Shown here: in pieces, positions 45,243 to 54,696 of the stretch
Position numbering within the stretch: the first letter of the stretch is position 1
Layout of the letters: every line of letters begins with the position of its first letter
Assembly: GCF_047601505.1 (NCBI RefSeq)
Contig: NZ_JASGJD010000001.1
Span: 2,356,001-2,420,000, forward strand
DNA length: 64,000 nt
Direction of reading: 5' to 3'
Source: Cloacibacterium sp047601505
GTDB taxonomy: Bacteria > Bacteroidota > Bacteroidia > Flavobacteriales > Weeksellaceae
Made by a program: the position numbers and the translations under genes
Notes under the pieces: model-generated
Database searches by the model: none
Seen by the model: the letters and a program-made list of their open reading frames with translations, nothing else
What the model was told of the DNA's origin: nothing

Positions 45243-46118
45243 ATGAAATCATTATCAAAAATAGTGATGGTAATCGCCGTATTACTATCATCAATAAACG
45301 GCTTCGCACAAATCAAGAATGCGAAAACAGAAACCGTAAAGATTTACGGCAATTGTGGTATATGCAAAACCACCATCGAAAAGGCAGGTAACGTAAAAAA
45401 GGTAGCCAGTGTGGACTGGAACAAAGATACCAAGATGGCTACGCTCACCTATGACGGCGACAAAACAAATCAGGATGAAATCCTGAAACGTATCGCTTTG
45501 GCTGGTTATGACAGTGAGAAGTTCCGTGCGCCGGATGACGTATATGCTAAACTGGCTGGTTGCTGCCAGTATGATAGACCAGTGAAGACGGTTGCCAAAA
45601 ACAAGGAGGCGGGAATGGACATGAATGCCGGACATGGCAATCACGACCATAGTCAAATGGCAGCTAACAAAGATGCAGCCCAAAACCAATCACAGCTAAA
45701 GGCTGTATTTGACAACTACTTTTCAGTGAAAGATGCTTTGATAAAAACCGATGCGGCGACCGCATCTGCCAAAGCCGCTGAATTGGCTGCATCCCTTAAA
45801 GCAGTCGATATGAATAAGCTATCGGCAGAGGAACATACGGCTTGGATGAAAGTGATGCAGGACTTGACGGCCAATGCGGAAAGCATTTCAAAATCAAAAG
45901 ACGTTGCAAAACAAAGAAGTGCTTTTGCGGCACTTTCGGGAAGCATCTACACACTGGCTAAAGTGTCTAAACAGGACACCCCCGTTTATTACCAGCACTG
46001 TCCTATGTACAATGGAGGTAAGGGAGCCAATTGGCTAAGTAAAGAGAATGCTGTTAAAAACCCATATTATGGCTCACAGATGCTTACCTGCGGCAGTACG
46101 GTCGAAACCATTAAATAA
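45243..46118 (+). CDS. HMA-like plus DUF3347 periplasmic protein
   Basis: 291 residues: signal peptide (VMVIAVLLSSINGFAQ), an HMA-like domain with GNCGICKTTIEKAG (~35-50) and TNQDEILKRIALAGYD, a spacer with CCQYDRP and a Met/His patch, then DUF3347 (~160-291) with VKDALIKTD and HCPMYNGGKGANWLS ... NPYYGSQMLTCG. The two domains both carry Cys pairs and suggest periplasmic Cu(I) handover. Its decayed twin is at 23660-24510. It is followed after 14 bp by the small protein gene at 46133. Confidence 0.88.
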   Translation: MKSLSKIVMVIAVLLSSINGFAQIKNAKTETVKIYGNCGICKTTIEKAGNVKKVASVDWNKDTKMATLTYDGDKTNQDEILKRIALAGYDSEKFRAPDDVYAKLAGCCQYDRPVKTVAKNKEAGMDMNAGHGNHDHSQMAANKDAAQNQSQLKAVFDNYFSVKDALIKTDAATASAKAAELAASLKAVDMNKLSAEEHTAWMKVMQDLTANAESISKSKDVAKQRSAFAALSGSIYTLAKVSKQDTPVYYQHCPMYNGGKGANWLSKENAVKNPYYGSQMLTCGSTVETIK

Positions 46119-46132
46119 CAGTTCTGAAAGCT

Positions 46133-46438
46133 ATGGTACAGTACAATGACATGGTGCAGGCGCTTAAAGACCTAAGACAGCGTGGATACAGTATGGACTT
46201 TAGTCTGTTGCCGGACTGCCTGTACTGTGCGTCAAGGAGCCTGAAACTAAAACCGGAGGATTTTACGGTTACGGAAACCCATAGGTTTGAAAGCCTCGAC
46301 AGCAGTCCTGATAACAATGCCGTGATTTATGCCATATCGTCCAATGATGGTAAGAATAAAGGCGTACTTGTTGATGCCTATGGTGCTTATGCCGAAGAAA
46401 TGACCCATGAGATGGCAAAAAAATTAAGTGCAACATAA
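46133..46438 (+). CDS. Small conserved protein, paralogue of 30296-30634
   Basis: 101 residues: MVQALKDLRQRGYSMDFSLL, CLYCAS, HRFESLDSSPDNNAVIYAIS, GVLVDAYGAYAEEM. Same family as the product at 30296-30634; here a CxxC-containing segment (DCLYCA) replaces the Glu-rich one. The common name 'phosphoribosylpyrophosphate synthetase' is not supported by any motif. In both places it stands between metal-binding and regulator/pump genes, which argues for a metal-linked role. 18 bp before the CopB-type gene. Confidence 0.75.
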   Translation: MVQYNDMVQALKDLRQRGYSMDFSLLPDCLYCASRSLKLKPEDFTVTETHRFESLDSSPDNNAVIYAISSNDGKNKGVLVDAYGAYAEEMTHEMAKKLSAT

Positions 46439-46456
46439 CTTTTAAAACCCCTTGTT

Positions 46457-47643
46457 ATGAAAAAATATACTTGTCCTATGCACCCACAGGTGCTAAAAGA
46501 CGAACCGGGCAAATGCCCGCTCTGTGGCATGGCATTGGTTCCCGTTGGCGGTGCGTCAGTTTCTCATGAACACACATCAGAACATGGGCATTCCGGGCAT
46601 TCTCAACATGGCCATGCTGATGAAAACTTTAATAAACATGAGGGACATCATACAGGTGATTTCCTCACACGTTTTTGGATAAGCCTTGTCATTACAATCC
46701 CTATCCTACTCCTGTCACACATGATACAGCAATGGTTAGGTTTCTCGCTTGCTTTCAATGGCGATAAATATGTGTTGCTGGCATTGGGTACGGTGATTTA
46801 TTGCTATGGAGGCTTACCATTCCTAAAGGGAATGATTGGCGAGGTGAAAGCCAAAGCCATAGGGATGATGACACTTGTTGCTATCGCTATATCCGTAGCC
46901 TATGTCTATTCCGTAGCCGTTGTATTTGGCTTGCAGGGCATGGACTTCTTTTGGGAACTGGCTACGCTTATCGACATCATGCTGTTAGGGCATTGGCTGG
47001 AAATGCGTTCCCAAATGGCTGCTTCACGGGCTTTGCAATCATTGGTTGCTTTGCTGCCTAACGATGTCACGGTGGAGCGAAACGGAGAAGCGGTAAAAAT
47101 AAAGCTTGAAGACCTGCAAAGCGGTGAAACGGCTATCATAAAACCGGGTGAAAAAATTCCAGCCGATGGATTGGTACTGGAGGGGCTTTCGTATATCAAC
47201 GAGAGCATGCTTACCGGAGAAAGTATTCCCGTGAAAAAGGAAAAGGACGGAAAGGTCATCGCAGGCTCTATCAATGGCGATGGTGCGCTGAAAGTTAAGG
47301 TAACAGCCGTTGGAAAAGACAGCTACCTGAACAGGGTTATCAATCTTGTGCAGGAGGCACAAGCTACTAAGTCCAATACGCAAAACCTTGCGGACAAAGT
47401 TGCCAAATGGCTCACCTTTATTGCCATTGCCGTTGGCATAGGCACATTTGCCTATTGGTATGCAAGCAGTGGAGATATTGCCTTTGCGCTTGAAAGAATG
47501 GTGACGGTAATGGTAACGGCCTGCCCGCACGCATTGGGCGTGGCTATCCCGTTGGTGGTCGCCATTTCCACAACGCTATCGGCGACCAATGGTCTGCTCA
47601 TCCGCAACCGCACAGCATTTGAAACCACCCGAAAACTTTCCAC
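46457..47643 (+). pseudogene. CopB-type P1B ATPase, 5' part interrupted by IS3 element
   Basis: About 395 codons: heavy-metal-binding start YTCPMHPQ...CPLCGMAL, a His-rich stretch (HEHTSEHGHSGHSQHGHADE), helices 1-6 and TACPHALGVAIPLVVAIS with the CPH motif (~356) of CopB-type Cu(II)/Ag ATPases. The frame is cut by the IS at 47644, just before the DKTGT phosphorylation motif, which resumes at 49087. Removing 47644-49086 restores 706 residues in frame. Neither half can be active alone. Confidence 0.92.
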
Positions 47644-47685
47644 TGTCTTGTCCTAAAATAGCTTTACACAAAAAAGTGTAAAAGA

Positions 47686-48105
47686 ATGAACAAACGACAA
47701 ATTATTTTAGGATTAAAAAGGCCTAGTGAATTTACTTTATCTGAGCGGCAACAAATAGTTGAAGAGTACCTATTAACAAAATGCAAAAAGCGAGATATTT
47801 GGGAAAAATATACAGGCGAGAAAGAGGAACACGGTCAGATATTACGATGGATGCGTCAATTAGGCTATGAAATTGAACCAAAATACAGTAAATTAGCTAT
47901 AAATAAAACTGATATTATGGCTAAAAGAGATTCCAAACAAACTATAGAAGAGCTTCAAATGAAAGAAAAAATCAAGCAATTAGAACAGGCATTGGTTAAT
48001 TCAGAATTACGAGCTACCGCTTTGGAAATGATGATTGAAGTTGCCGAAAAAGAGCTAAAAATCAATATAAGAAAAAAGTCCAATACCAAACCATCTTCAA
48101 AATGA
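47686..48105 (+). CDS. IS3-family OrfA-type HTH/coiled-coil protein
   Basis: 139 residues: an N-terminal HTH region (SEFTLSERQQIVEEYLLTKC ... RDIWEKYTGEKEEHG) and a C-terminal leucine-zipper-like coiled coil (QMKEKIKQLEQALVNSELRA). Corresponds to OrfA, which binds the IS ends. It overlaps orfB by 4 bp (ATGA) in the -1 frame, so either coupled reinitiation or frameshifting can produce the transposase. Confidence 0.85.
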   Translation: MNKRQIILGLKRPSEFTLSERQQIVEEYLLTKCKKRDIWEKYTGEKEEHGQILRWMRQLGYEIEPKYSKLAINKTDIMAKRDSKQTIEELQMKEKIKQLEQALVNSELRATALEMMIEVAEKELKINIRKKSNTKPSSK

Positions 48106-49013
48106 AAGAGCGTAAACCTAACTTAGGATTAAGCAAAATATGCCGATTGTTTGGTGTAACAAGACAGGCATATTACCAATATTTTGAGCGGAATATTGAC
48201 ACAGAATTAGAACATGAATTGATTATAACAGAAGTTCTTAAAATAAGAAGACAGAACCCAAGAATAGGAACTAGAAAGCTTTATGTTATGTTGGAATGTT
48301 TTATGCATGAGCATCAAATCAAAATGGGAAGAGATGCTTTATTTAATTTATTATCTGTAAATAATTTGTTGATTAGACGCAGAAAAAGGTTAATAAAAAC
48401 AACGCAATCTCAACATTGGTTAAAGAAATATCCAAATCTAATAAAAGGATTTTTCGCTTCTAGACCTAATGAATTGTTTGTGAGCGACATAACGTATTGG
48501 AAAACAAAAAATAAGGTGCTTTATATTCATTTAGTAACAGACGCTTACAGTAGGAAAATAGTTGGACATTATTTGTCTCAAACACTGGAAGCAGAGCATA
48601 GTGTAAAAGCATTACAAATGGCTCTCTCTGCCTTTGAAGGGGCAGAGAGCCATTTGCCCATAACGCATCATTCAGACAGAGGAGTACAGTATTGTAGTCA
48701 AAAATATGTAAACCTATTACAGGCTTATAATATCCAAATTAGCATGACGGAGAATGGAGACCCTCTTGAAAATGCTATTGCAGAACGTGTAAATGGAATT
48801 TTAAAAGAAGAATATTTAAACAATTATGAGGTTGAAAACTATAGTCAAGCAAAAGAATTACTAGATGCTGTAATTAGAATTTATAACAATGAAAGACCTC
48901 ATATGAGCATTGGATATATAACTCCAGAAAAAGTTCACTCAAATGAACTTGAGCAGGGGGATTGTAAATGGAAAAATTATTACAAAAAAAAGGAGATTGT
49001 AAATCTATTTTAG
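48102..49013 (+). CDS. IS3-family transposase (OrfB, DDE)
   Basis: 303 residues. N-terminal HTH_21-like part (GLSKICRLFGVTRQAYYQYF, RRQNPRIGTRKLYVML), then the rve integrase core: Asp in LFVSDITYWKT, Asp in THHSDRGVQYCS, and Glu in ENAIAERVNGILKEEYL, followed by YNNERPHMSIGY. All three catalytic acidic residues are present, so the element should be mobile. Confidence 0.95.
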   Translation: MKERKPNLGLSKICRLFGVTRQAYYQYFERNIDTELEHELIITEVLKIRRQNPRIGTRKLYVMLECFMHEHQIKMGRDALFNLLSVNNLLIRRRKRLIKTTQSQHWLKKYPNLIKGFFASRPNELFVSDITYWKTKNKVLYIHLVTDAYSRKIVGHYLSQTLEAEHSVKALQMALSAFEGAESHLPITHHSDRGVQYCSQKYVNLLQAYNIQISMTENGDPLENAIAERVNGILKEEYLNNYEVENYSQAKELLDAVIRIYNNERPHMSIGYITPEKVHSNELEQGDCKWKNYYKKKEIVNLF

Positions 49014-49086
49014 GATTATATTTGAACTGTAAACGAATTTTAGTATTAATATAAAATGTGTAAACTTTTTTTAGGACGTGACACAC

Positions 49087-50020
49087 TGTCATTTTTGATA
49101 AGACCGGAACGCTCACCAAAGGTTCCCATGCCGTAGAAAAGGTTATACCGTTAACAGACGAATATAATGCCGATGAGGTTATCCAGTATGCTGCCGCAGT
49201 ACAGCAAAATTCGGAACACCATATCGCCAAAGGCATTATGGCTACATTGAAAGAAAAGAGCCTTGCCTTATGGAAGTCTGAAAACTTCAGCTATATGCAG
49301 GGCATAGGTGTTAAAGGTGTTGTGAACGGAAAGAGTGTCGTAGCTGGCGGCCCGAATTATTTCACCGAAAACCACCTTTCCCTGCCTGAAATTCCAAACG
49401 AAATCAATCAAGAGGCCGAAACGGTCAACTTTGTCCTCATTGATGACCGGGTAATCGGCATCATTACTTTGGCAGACAGCATCCGTGAGGGTTCGGCACA
49501 GGCGATTGAGGAACTCAAAAAAATGGGCATCAAGTCCTTTCTGCTCACCGGGGACAACGACAGGATTGCTGTTGCCGTAGCCGGAAAATTGGGTATGGAC
49601 GGGTATTTGGCTAATGTGCTTCCGCACAACAAGCAGGAGAAAGTAAAGGAGTTTCAGGCAAAAGGCGAAATCGTAGCAATGACTGGTGATGGTGTAAATG
49701 ATGCACCTGCACTGGCACAGGCAGATGTGGGCATTGCCGTGGGTTCCGGTACGGACGTGGCTGCCGAAACAGCGGATATCATATTGGTAGACAGCGACCC
49801 GAGGGATGTGGTCAAACTGATTGACTTCGGCAAACTTACCTACAAAAAGATGGTACAGAACCTGATATGGGCGGTTGGCTACAACGTGGTGGCAATACCG
49901 CTTGCGGCAGGCGTACTCTATCCGAATTTTGTTTTAAGTCCCGCTATGGGTGCTGTGCTGATGAGTGTAAGCACCATTGTAGTGGCTATTAACGCAAGTT
50001 TTTTAAAAATCAAAAAATAA
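49087..50020 (+). pseudogene. CopB-type P1B ATPase, 3' part after IS3 element
   Basis: Resumes in frame with TVIFDKTGTLTKGS (phosphorylation Asp), then SEHHIAKGIM, GDGVNDAPALAQADVGIAVG and the last two membrane helices (NLIWAVGYNVVAIPLAAGVL). The first in-frame ATG is at 49238, beyond the DKTGT, so any restart product lacks the catalytic Asp. It joins 46457-47643 when the IS is removed. 6 bp before the next gene, so downstream genes depend on read-through. Confidence 0.9.
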
Positions 50021-50026
50021 ATAAAA

Positions 50027-50692
50027 ATGAAAAATCTAACATTATCAATCATTGCTGTTATCATGGCATTTGTAACAGTATCATGCAATCAGGCATCCAA
50101 CAAAAACGAGCAGTCTTCAAGTGATACTGCTGTTGTATCACAAGAACAGTCAGCTTCCCAACCAAAAGAGGATGATACGGTAGCTGCGCCCGTTGTGAGT
50201 GAAACTCCGAGCGGTCAGGAAGCAAAAGCAACAGGAAAAGAAGAAGCAAAAAACTTTTCTATTGCGCCCATAGTTACCGATTATCTGTCCTTAAAGAACG
50301 CCCTTGTTTCGGACGATGACAAAGCCGCCGCCAGTTCTGGGAAAAAGCTGTTAGCTACCCTGAATAAAGTGGACATGAAAGCCGTTCCTGCCGATAAGCA
50401 CAAAAAGTACATGGACATAGCGGACGATGCTAAAGAACAAGCAGAACATATCGGGGAAAATGTCGGCAACATCCACCACCAGCGGGAACATTTGGCCTCG
50501 CTTGGCGAAGATTTGAAAGACCTGATTGATTTGTTCGGTACATCGCAAACATTGTATCAGGACCATTGTCCGATGTTCAATGACGGTAAGGGTGCTGTTT
50601 GGTTCAGCGAAAACAAGGAAATCAAAAACCCTTACTACGGTTCTAAAATGCTGACCTGCGGTAAGGTGGAAAAAACAATTAACAGCAAATAA
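50027..50692 (+). CDS. DUF3347 lipoprotein (paralogue of 22820-23431)
   Basis: 221 residues: lipobox (AVIMAFVTVSCNQASNK), a long Ser/Gln/Glu-rich linker (~25-85), then DUF3347 (~86-221) with YLSLKNALVSDDDKAAASS and HCPMFNDGKGAVWFSE ... NPYYGSKMLTCG. Closest in-window relative is the left-cluster protein (shared EHIGENVGNIHHQREHL-like segment). Lipid-anchored in the periplasm and likely a Cu/Ag binder, by analogy with its genomic company. Confidence 0.88.
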   Translation: MKNLTLSIIAVIMAFVTVSCNQASNKNEQSSSDTAVVSQEQSASQPKEDDTVAAPVVSETPSGQEAKATGKEEAKNFSIAPIVTDYLSLKNALVSDDDKAAASSGKKLLATLNKVDMKAVPADKHKKYMDIADDAKEQAEHIGENVGNIHHQREHLASLGEDLKDLIDLFGTSQTLYQDHCPMFNDGKGAVWFSENKEIKNPYYGSKMLTCGKVEKTINSK

Positions 50693-50703
50693 AATTCAGG
50701 GTT

Positions 50704-51228
50704 ATGGAAAATATGCAAAACAGTCACCATGCGGGTCATTCCTCGGAGCATGGCACGCACAATACAAAACATGCTTCGGCCATGTACAAACGCTTTGCGG
50801 TGATGGCTGTCGCAATGTTCGCAGTGATGTATTTTATCATGTACGCCATGATTGACGGGTGGCAGAACCTGATACCCAATATCAACAATTTGTACATGAC
50901 CCTGCTGATGACCTCGGCAATGCTGCTTATCGAATTAGCGATAATGAAAGTAATGTACCCCAACAGGAAGATGAATTGGGCGATAGCCATCATCTCGGTT
51001 GCTGTTGGCATCTTTTCATGGTTTGGTATCAGGGAACAAATCAATGTCGGGGACAATCAGTTTGCAAAGGGTATGATACCCCATCACGCAGCAGCCATAT
51101 TGATGTCCGAAAAGGCACACCTGACCGACCCGGAACTGATAGAGCTGCAAAAAAACATACTTAAAACCCAAGCGGAAGAAATTGAACTGATGAAGCGCAA
51201 GCTAAAAGAGTTTGAAGAAAGTAAATAA
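50704..51228 (+). CDS. DUF305 membrane protein
   Basis: 174 residues. A His-rich start (NSHHAGHSSEHGTHNTKHAS), three hydrophobic helices (~30-50, 58-78, 88-105) and a C-terminal DUF305-like part with FAKGMIPHHAAAILMSEKA. The MIPHHxxAIxM motif defines the family, which is found with copper-resistance genes; its His and Met could bind copper at the membrane face. 11 bp after the DUF3347 gene. Confidence 0.85.
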   Translation: MENMQNSHHAGHSSEHGTHNTKHASAMYKRFAVMAVAMFAVMYFIMYAMIDGWQNLIPNINNLYMTLLMTSAMLLIELAIMKVMYPNRKMNWAIAIISVAVGIFSWFGIREQINVGDNQFAKGMIPHHAAAILMSEKAHLTDPELIELQKNILKTQAEEIELMKRKLKEFEESK

Positions 51229-51252
51229 TAAAATTTAAAAAACAGTTTCGAC

Positions 51253-51669
51253 ATGAGCAAAATAATAATCGGCTTTATTTCCTTATCAGCCCTGCTATTC
51301 ACCGCTTGCGGACAGGTAGGGTCAAATAAGGATGAAGCGACACAGCATTCGCAGGCAACTCCGGAAAGCCACGGGCATAGTAACCAAATAGGTGAATTGG
51401 TTCCATCGGATGAAGTCTGCATGGTCAACGATGCCTATATGGGCAAAAGGCAGTTTGACGTAAAATTTGATGGTAAAACCTATTACGGATGTTGCGAAAT
51501 GTGTAAGGAACGTATTCCAAAAGATGCGACCGTGCGGATGGCGATAGACCCCTATTCCCATAAGCAGGTAGACAAAGCTAATGCGGTGATTGCTGTGACA
51601 GGAAATAATGGTGAAGTTTCTTATTTTGAAAACAAGGAGAATTATGCCAAGTATGTGAAAAAACAGTAG
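51253..51669 (+). CDS. TRASH/YHS-like metal-binding lipoprotein
   Basis: 138 residues. Lipobox signal (LSALLFTACGQVGSN), then a short domain with DEVCMVNDAYMGKRQFDVKF and KTYYGCCEMCKERI: the C...CCxxC arrangement resembles TRASH/YHS or NosL-type metal-binding proteins. Ends NGEVSYFENKENYAKY. Probable Cu carrier in the periplasm. Assignment to a named family is by resemblance only. Confidence 0.65.
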   Translation: MSKIIIGFISLSALLFTACGQVGSNKDEATQHSQATPESHGHSNQIGELVPSDEVCMVNDAYMGKRQFDVKFDGKTYYGCCEMCKERIPKDATVRMAIDPYSHKQVDKANAVIAVTGNNGEVSYFENKENYAKYVKKQ

Positions 51670-51701
51670 ACACAAAAAGATGAAGCCACAATAAAATAAT
51701 T

Positions 51702-52157
51702 ATGACCATAAAGAAGAAAATCATATTGGGGCTGGCTGTCGTCCTGATTGCCATACAGTTCTTTCAGCCCTTACGGAACCACGCGGTTGAAGTGCCAGCC
51801 ACCCATATCGAAAGGGTGTACACCGTACCCCAAAATGTAAAGGCTATCCTTGTTCAGTCCTGTTATGACTGCCATAGCAACAATACCCATTATCCGTGGT
51901 ACAGCCGTATCCAGCCCGGCGCATGGTACATGGCAGAGCATATAAAAAAGGGGAAAGAGGAACTCAACTTTAGCGAATTTGGCGACTATTCTGTCCGCAG
52001 GCAGCGAAACAAGTTCAGGGCTATGGCCGGGCAGGTTAAGGACGGGGAAATGCCGTTGTCATCATACACACTAATTCATCGCAATGCAGTATTGTCACCG
52101 GAGGATAAGCAGGTTTTGATAGCGTGGTTTAGCACAATGGAAGACAGCATTAAATAA
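51702..52157 (+). CDS. Haem-binding-domain (CxxCH) periplasmic protein
   Basis: 151 residues with an N-terminal hydrophobic anchor (KIILGLAVVLIAIQFFQPL) and VQSCYDCHSNNTHYPWYSRI, i.e. a CxxCH haem c attachment site followed by the conserved WYS/P region of the Haem_bd family, and a closing ...GEMPLSSYTLIHRNAVLSPEDK. Likely a monohaem periplasmic electron carrier. Next gene is the multicopper oxidase, so it may exchange electrons with it; that is inference. Confidence 0.85.
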   Translation: MTIKKKIILGLAVVLIAIQFFQPLRNHAVEVPATHIERVYTVPQNVKAILVQSCYDCHSNNTHYPWYSRIQPGAWYMAEHIKKGKEELNFSEFGDYSVRRQRNKFRAMAGQVKDGEMPLSSYTLIHRNAVLSPEDKQVLIAWFSTMEDSIK

Positions 52158-52170
52158 AATTTTTCAAATC

Positions 52171-54444
52171 ATGAACAGATATAATAAAATACCTATAAGA
52201 ATTTTGCAAACAGTGCTGATACTGCTTTGCACGCAAACGCTGTTTGCACAGAGAGTGGTGCATTACGAGCTGTATGTAAAAGATACGCTTGTCAACTATG
52301 CAGGTAAGCAAAAAAGGGCAATTGCCGTAAACGGGCAAATCCCCATGCCCACCCTTACCTTTACCGAGGGCGACACTGCCGAAATAGTGGTGCACAACCA
52401 ATTGAAAGAAAGCACATCACTGCACTGGCATGGTGTGTTCCTGCCCAATAAAGAAGACGGTGTGCCCTGGCTTACACAAAAACCCATCGCACCGGGTACA
52501 ACCTACACCTACCGTTTTCCGATTATCCAGCATGGCACGCACTGGTATCATTCGCACTCAGGCTTGCAGGAGCAGATAGGCATGTACGGTAGTTTTATCA
52601 TGAAGAAAAGAAGCGATGATAAGACATTCAGAAAAGGAATTGATGATTTGCCGACCGTTCCAATTATATTAAGTGAGTGGACAAATCTTAACCCCGATAA
52701 TATCAACCGTATGCTACACAATGCAAATGATTGGGCGGCCATTAAGAAAGGCGCAACACAATCATATGTTGAAGCTATTAAGGAGGGAAAATTAGGGGTA
52801 AAGGTAAAAAACGAGTGGAAGCGGATGCTGGCGATGGATGTCAGTGACGTTTACTATGATAAAATCCTAATAAATGGTAGCCATAGCACCGATTTGAAAA
52901 CAATTGATAGTAAAAAGCTAAAAGCAGGCGACAAAGTCAGATTGCGTGTTTCCAATGGAGGGGCGTCTTCATATTTCTGGCTACGGTATGCTGGAGGAAA
53001 AATTACAGTAGTAGCTAATGATGGGAATGATGTTGAGCCTGTAGAGGTGGACAGGTTAATCATTGCCGTTTCTGAAACTTACGATATTGTAGTGACTATC
53101 CCTCAAGATGGTTTGGCTTACGAGTTCTTAGCAACAACCGAAGACAGGACACAATCTGCGAGTTACTTTATAGGTGATGGGGTCAAACAGCTTATTTCTC
53201 CACTCCCACGATTGAAGTATTTCGAGGGGATGAAGATGATGAACGATATGATGAAAATGAATGGCGATTTGAACGATATGGGCATGAAGATGAGCCTTAA
53301 CCAAATGGACATGAATGTAGTGATGTATCCCGAAATTACCGGAGATGCAACAAAAAAAGCAGACCACAGTAAGCATGAGGGTATGGATATGGATAACGAC
53401 GCTAACCGTTACAACGCTAATGCCTTGGGAGACATCAAAACATTAAATTATGCTATGTTGCAATCACCTTATAACACCTCTCTTCCAAATGATGCGCCCG
53501 TAAAAGAGTTGAAATTCACACTTACTGGCAACATGAACCGCTATGTATGGAGCATGGATAATAAAATACTTTCGGAAACTGACAAAATACCTGTAAAAAA
53601 AGGAGAAATTCTACGGATTACCATTTATAATAATTCAATGATGCGGCATCCAATGCATCTTCACGGATTTGATTTTAGGGTGATAAACGGAAAAGGCGAA
53701 AAATCGCCGCTTAAAAATGTGTTGGATATCATGCCTATGGAAACAGATACCATTGAGTTTTTAGCAAATGAGGAAGGTGATTGGTTCTTTCATTGCCATA
53801 TATTATATCACATGATGGCGGGAATGAACAGGGTCTTTGAAGTTGGAGACTACAATAACCCCTATCTACCCGACAAGGCAAAAGCCTATAAAGAATTGCA
53901 AAGAGAAAGTAATATGCCTCATTTTATGGCACAAAACGATTTTGCAACCAATGGTAATGATGGAGAAGCTATGCTAATGAATGCACGCTACCAATTAGGA
54001 ACAGAATGGCGTTTAGGCTATAATAGTATGCACGGTTATGAAGTAGAAACCCATTTAGGTAGATACATTGGAAAGATGCAATGGTTCATGCCCTTTGTAG
54101 GTTTTGATTACCGCTACCGTAAAATGGGAGAAGATGAACACGAAAAGAACATATTTGGACAAACCAACAAGAAAGACACCCGCAGGGCGTTCAGTTTAGG
54201 GTTTATGTATACGTTACCTATGCTGGTCAATTTTCAGGCAGAAGTATATCATGATGGAATTGTGAGATTGCAGTTAATGCGTGAAGATATACCAATTTCA
54301 AAAAGACTAAGAGGTGGTTTTATGGTGAATACCGACTTAGAGTATATGGGAGAACTTAGGTATATCATTAATAAGAATATAGGTATACGTACCCACTATG
54401 ATAGCGATATGGGCTTTGGTGTGGGGCTGGCATTGACTTATTAA
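52171..54444 (+). CDS. Multicopper oxidase fused to a PcoB-like outer-membrane domain
   Basis: 757 residues. Signal peptide (LQTVLILLCTQTLFAQ), then three cupredoxin domains with all four copper motifs: HWHG (~87), HWYHSHSG (~123), HPMHLHG (~492) and HCHILYHMMAGM (~541). A Met-rich insert (MKMMNDMMKMNGDLNDMGMK, ~350-400) is typical of CopA/PcoA cuprous oxidases. From about residue 610 the sequence changes to YQLGTEWRLGYNSMHGYEVE ... GELRYIINKNIGIRTHYDSD, resembling the PcoB/CopB beta-barrel. Oxidises Cu(I) in the periplasm and could be tethered to the outer membrane. Confidence 0.9.
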   Translation: MNRYNKIPIRILQTVLILLCTQTLFAQRVVHYELYVKDTLVNYAGKQKRAIAVNGQIPMPTLTFTEGDTAEIVVHNQLKESTSLHWHGVFLPNKEDGVPWLTQKPIAPGTTYTYRFPIIQHGTHWYHSHSGLQEQIGMYGSFIMKKRSDDKTFRKGIDDLPTVPIILSEWTNLNPDNINRMLHNANDWAAIKKGATQSYVEAIKEGKLGVKVKNEWKRMLAMDVSDVYYDKILINGSHSTDLKTIDSKKLKAGDKVRLRVSNGGASSYFWLRYAGGKITVVANDGNDVEPVEVDRLIIAVSETYDIVVTIPQDGLAYEFLATTEDRTQSASYFIGDGVKQLISPLPRLKYFEGMKMMNDMMKMNGDLNDMGMKMSLNQMDMNVVMYPEITGDATKKADHSKHEGMDMDNDANRYNANALGDIKTLNYAMLQSPYNTSLPNDAPVKELKFTLTGNMNRYVWSMDNKILSETDKIPVKKGEILRITIYNNSMMRHPMHLHGFDFRVINGKGEKSPLKNVLDIMPMETDTIEFLANEEGDWFFHCHILYHMMAGMNRVFEVGDYNNPYLPDKAKAYKELQRESNMPHFMAQNDFATNGNDGEAMLMNARYQLGTEWRLGYNSMHGYEVETHLGRYIGKMQWFMPFVGFDYRYRKMGEDEHEKNIFGQTNKKDTRRAFSLGFMYTLPMLVNFQAEVYHDGIVRLQLMREDIPISKRLRGGFMVNTDLEYMGELRYIINKNIGIRTHYDSDMGFGVGLALTY

Positions 54445-54456
54445 AATTAAATAACT

Positions 54457-54557
54457 AAGGGTTGTAAACTGCATAACCGTAAAAAAATATCGGTAAAAAA
54501 AAGGAGGTGATGCAGGTGTAATTCGCAAAGACTAACCTGCATCATACTACAACCCTT
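54457..54557. repeat. Nested inverted repeats after the multicopper oxidase gene
   Basis: Outer arms AAGGGTTGTA (54457-54466) and TACAACCCTT (54548-54557); inner arms TGATGCAGGT (54508-54517) and ACCTGCATCA (54535-54544). Both pairs are perfect. The intervening strand has an AAAAAAAGGAGGTGATG stretch. Could be a structured RNA, a terminator region or a recombination site. Confidence 0.6.
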
Positions 54558-54696
54558 TAAAGTATGCAACAAAAATCTATCTATCGTTCCATCATCAATA
54601 CGGTAGAGGTTGAATTTTTTTAAGCAGTAATTGCATCATAAGCTAATACGAACAGTGTTAGCTTTTCTGTATTAACCAATAATATATTACATCAAA

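Larger units (their letters stand above)
47644..49083 (+). mobile_element. IS3-family insertion sequence in the CopB-type gene
   Basis: 1440 bp. The ends form a ~26-bp inverted repeat beginning TGTC and sharing GTCCTAAAA and TTTACAC (left 47644-47669, right 49058-49083). A 3-bp target duplication CAC lies at 47641-47643 and 49084-49086, and deleting one copy plus the IS restores the ATPase frame. A hairpin TTTACAC/GTGTAAA sits just before orfA. Confidence 0.92.
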
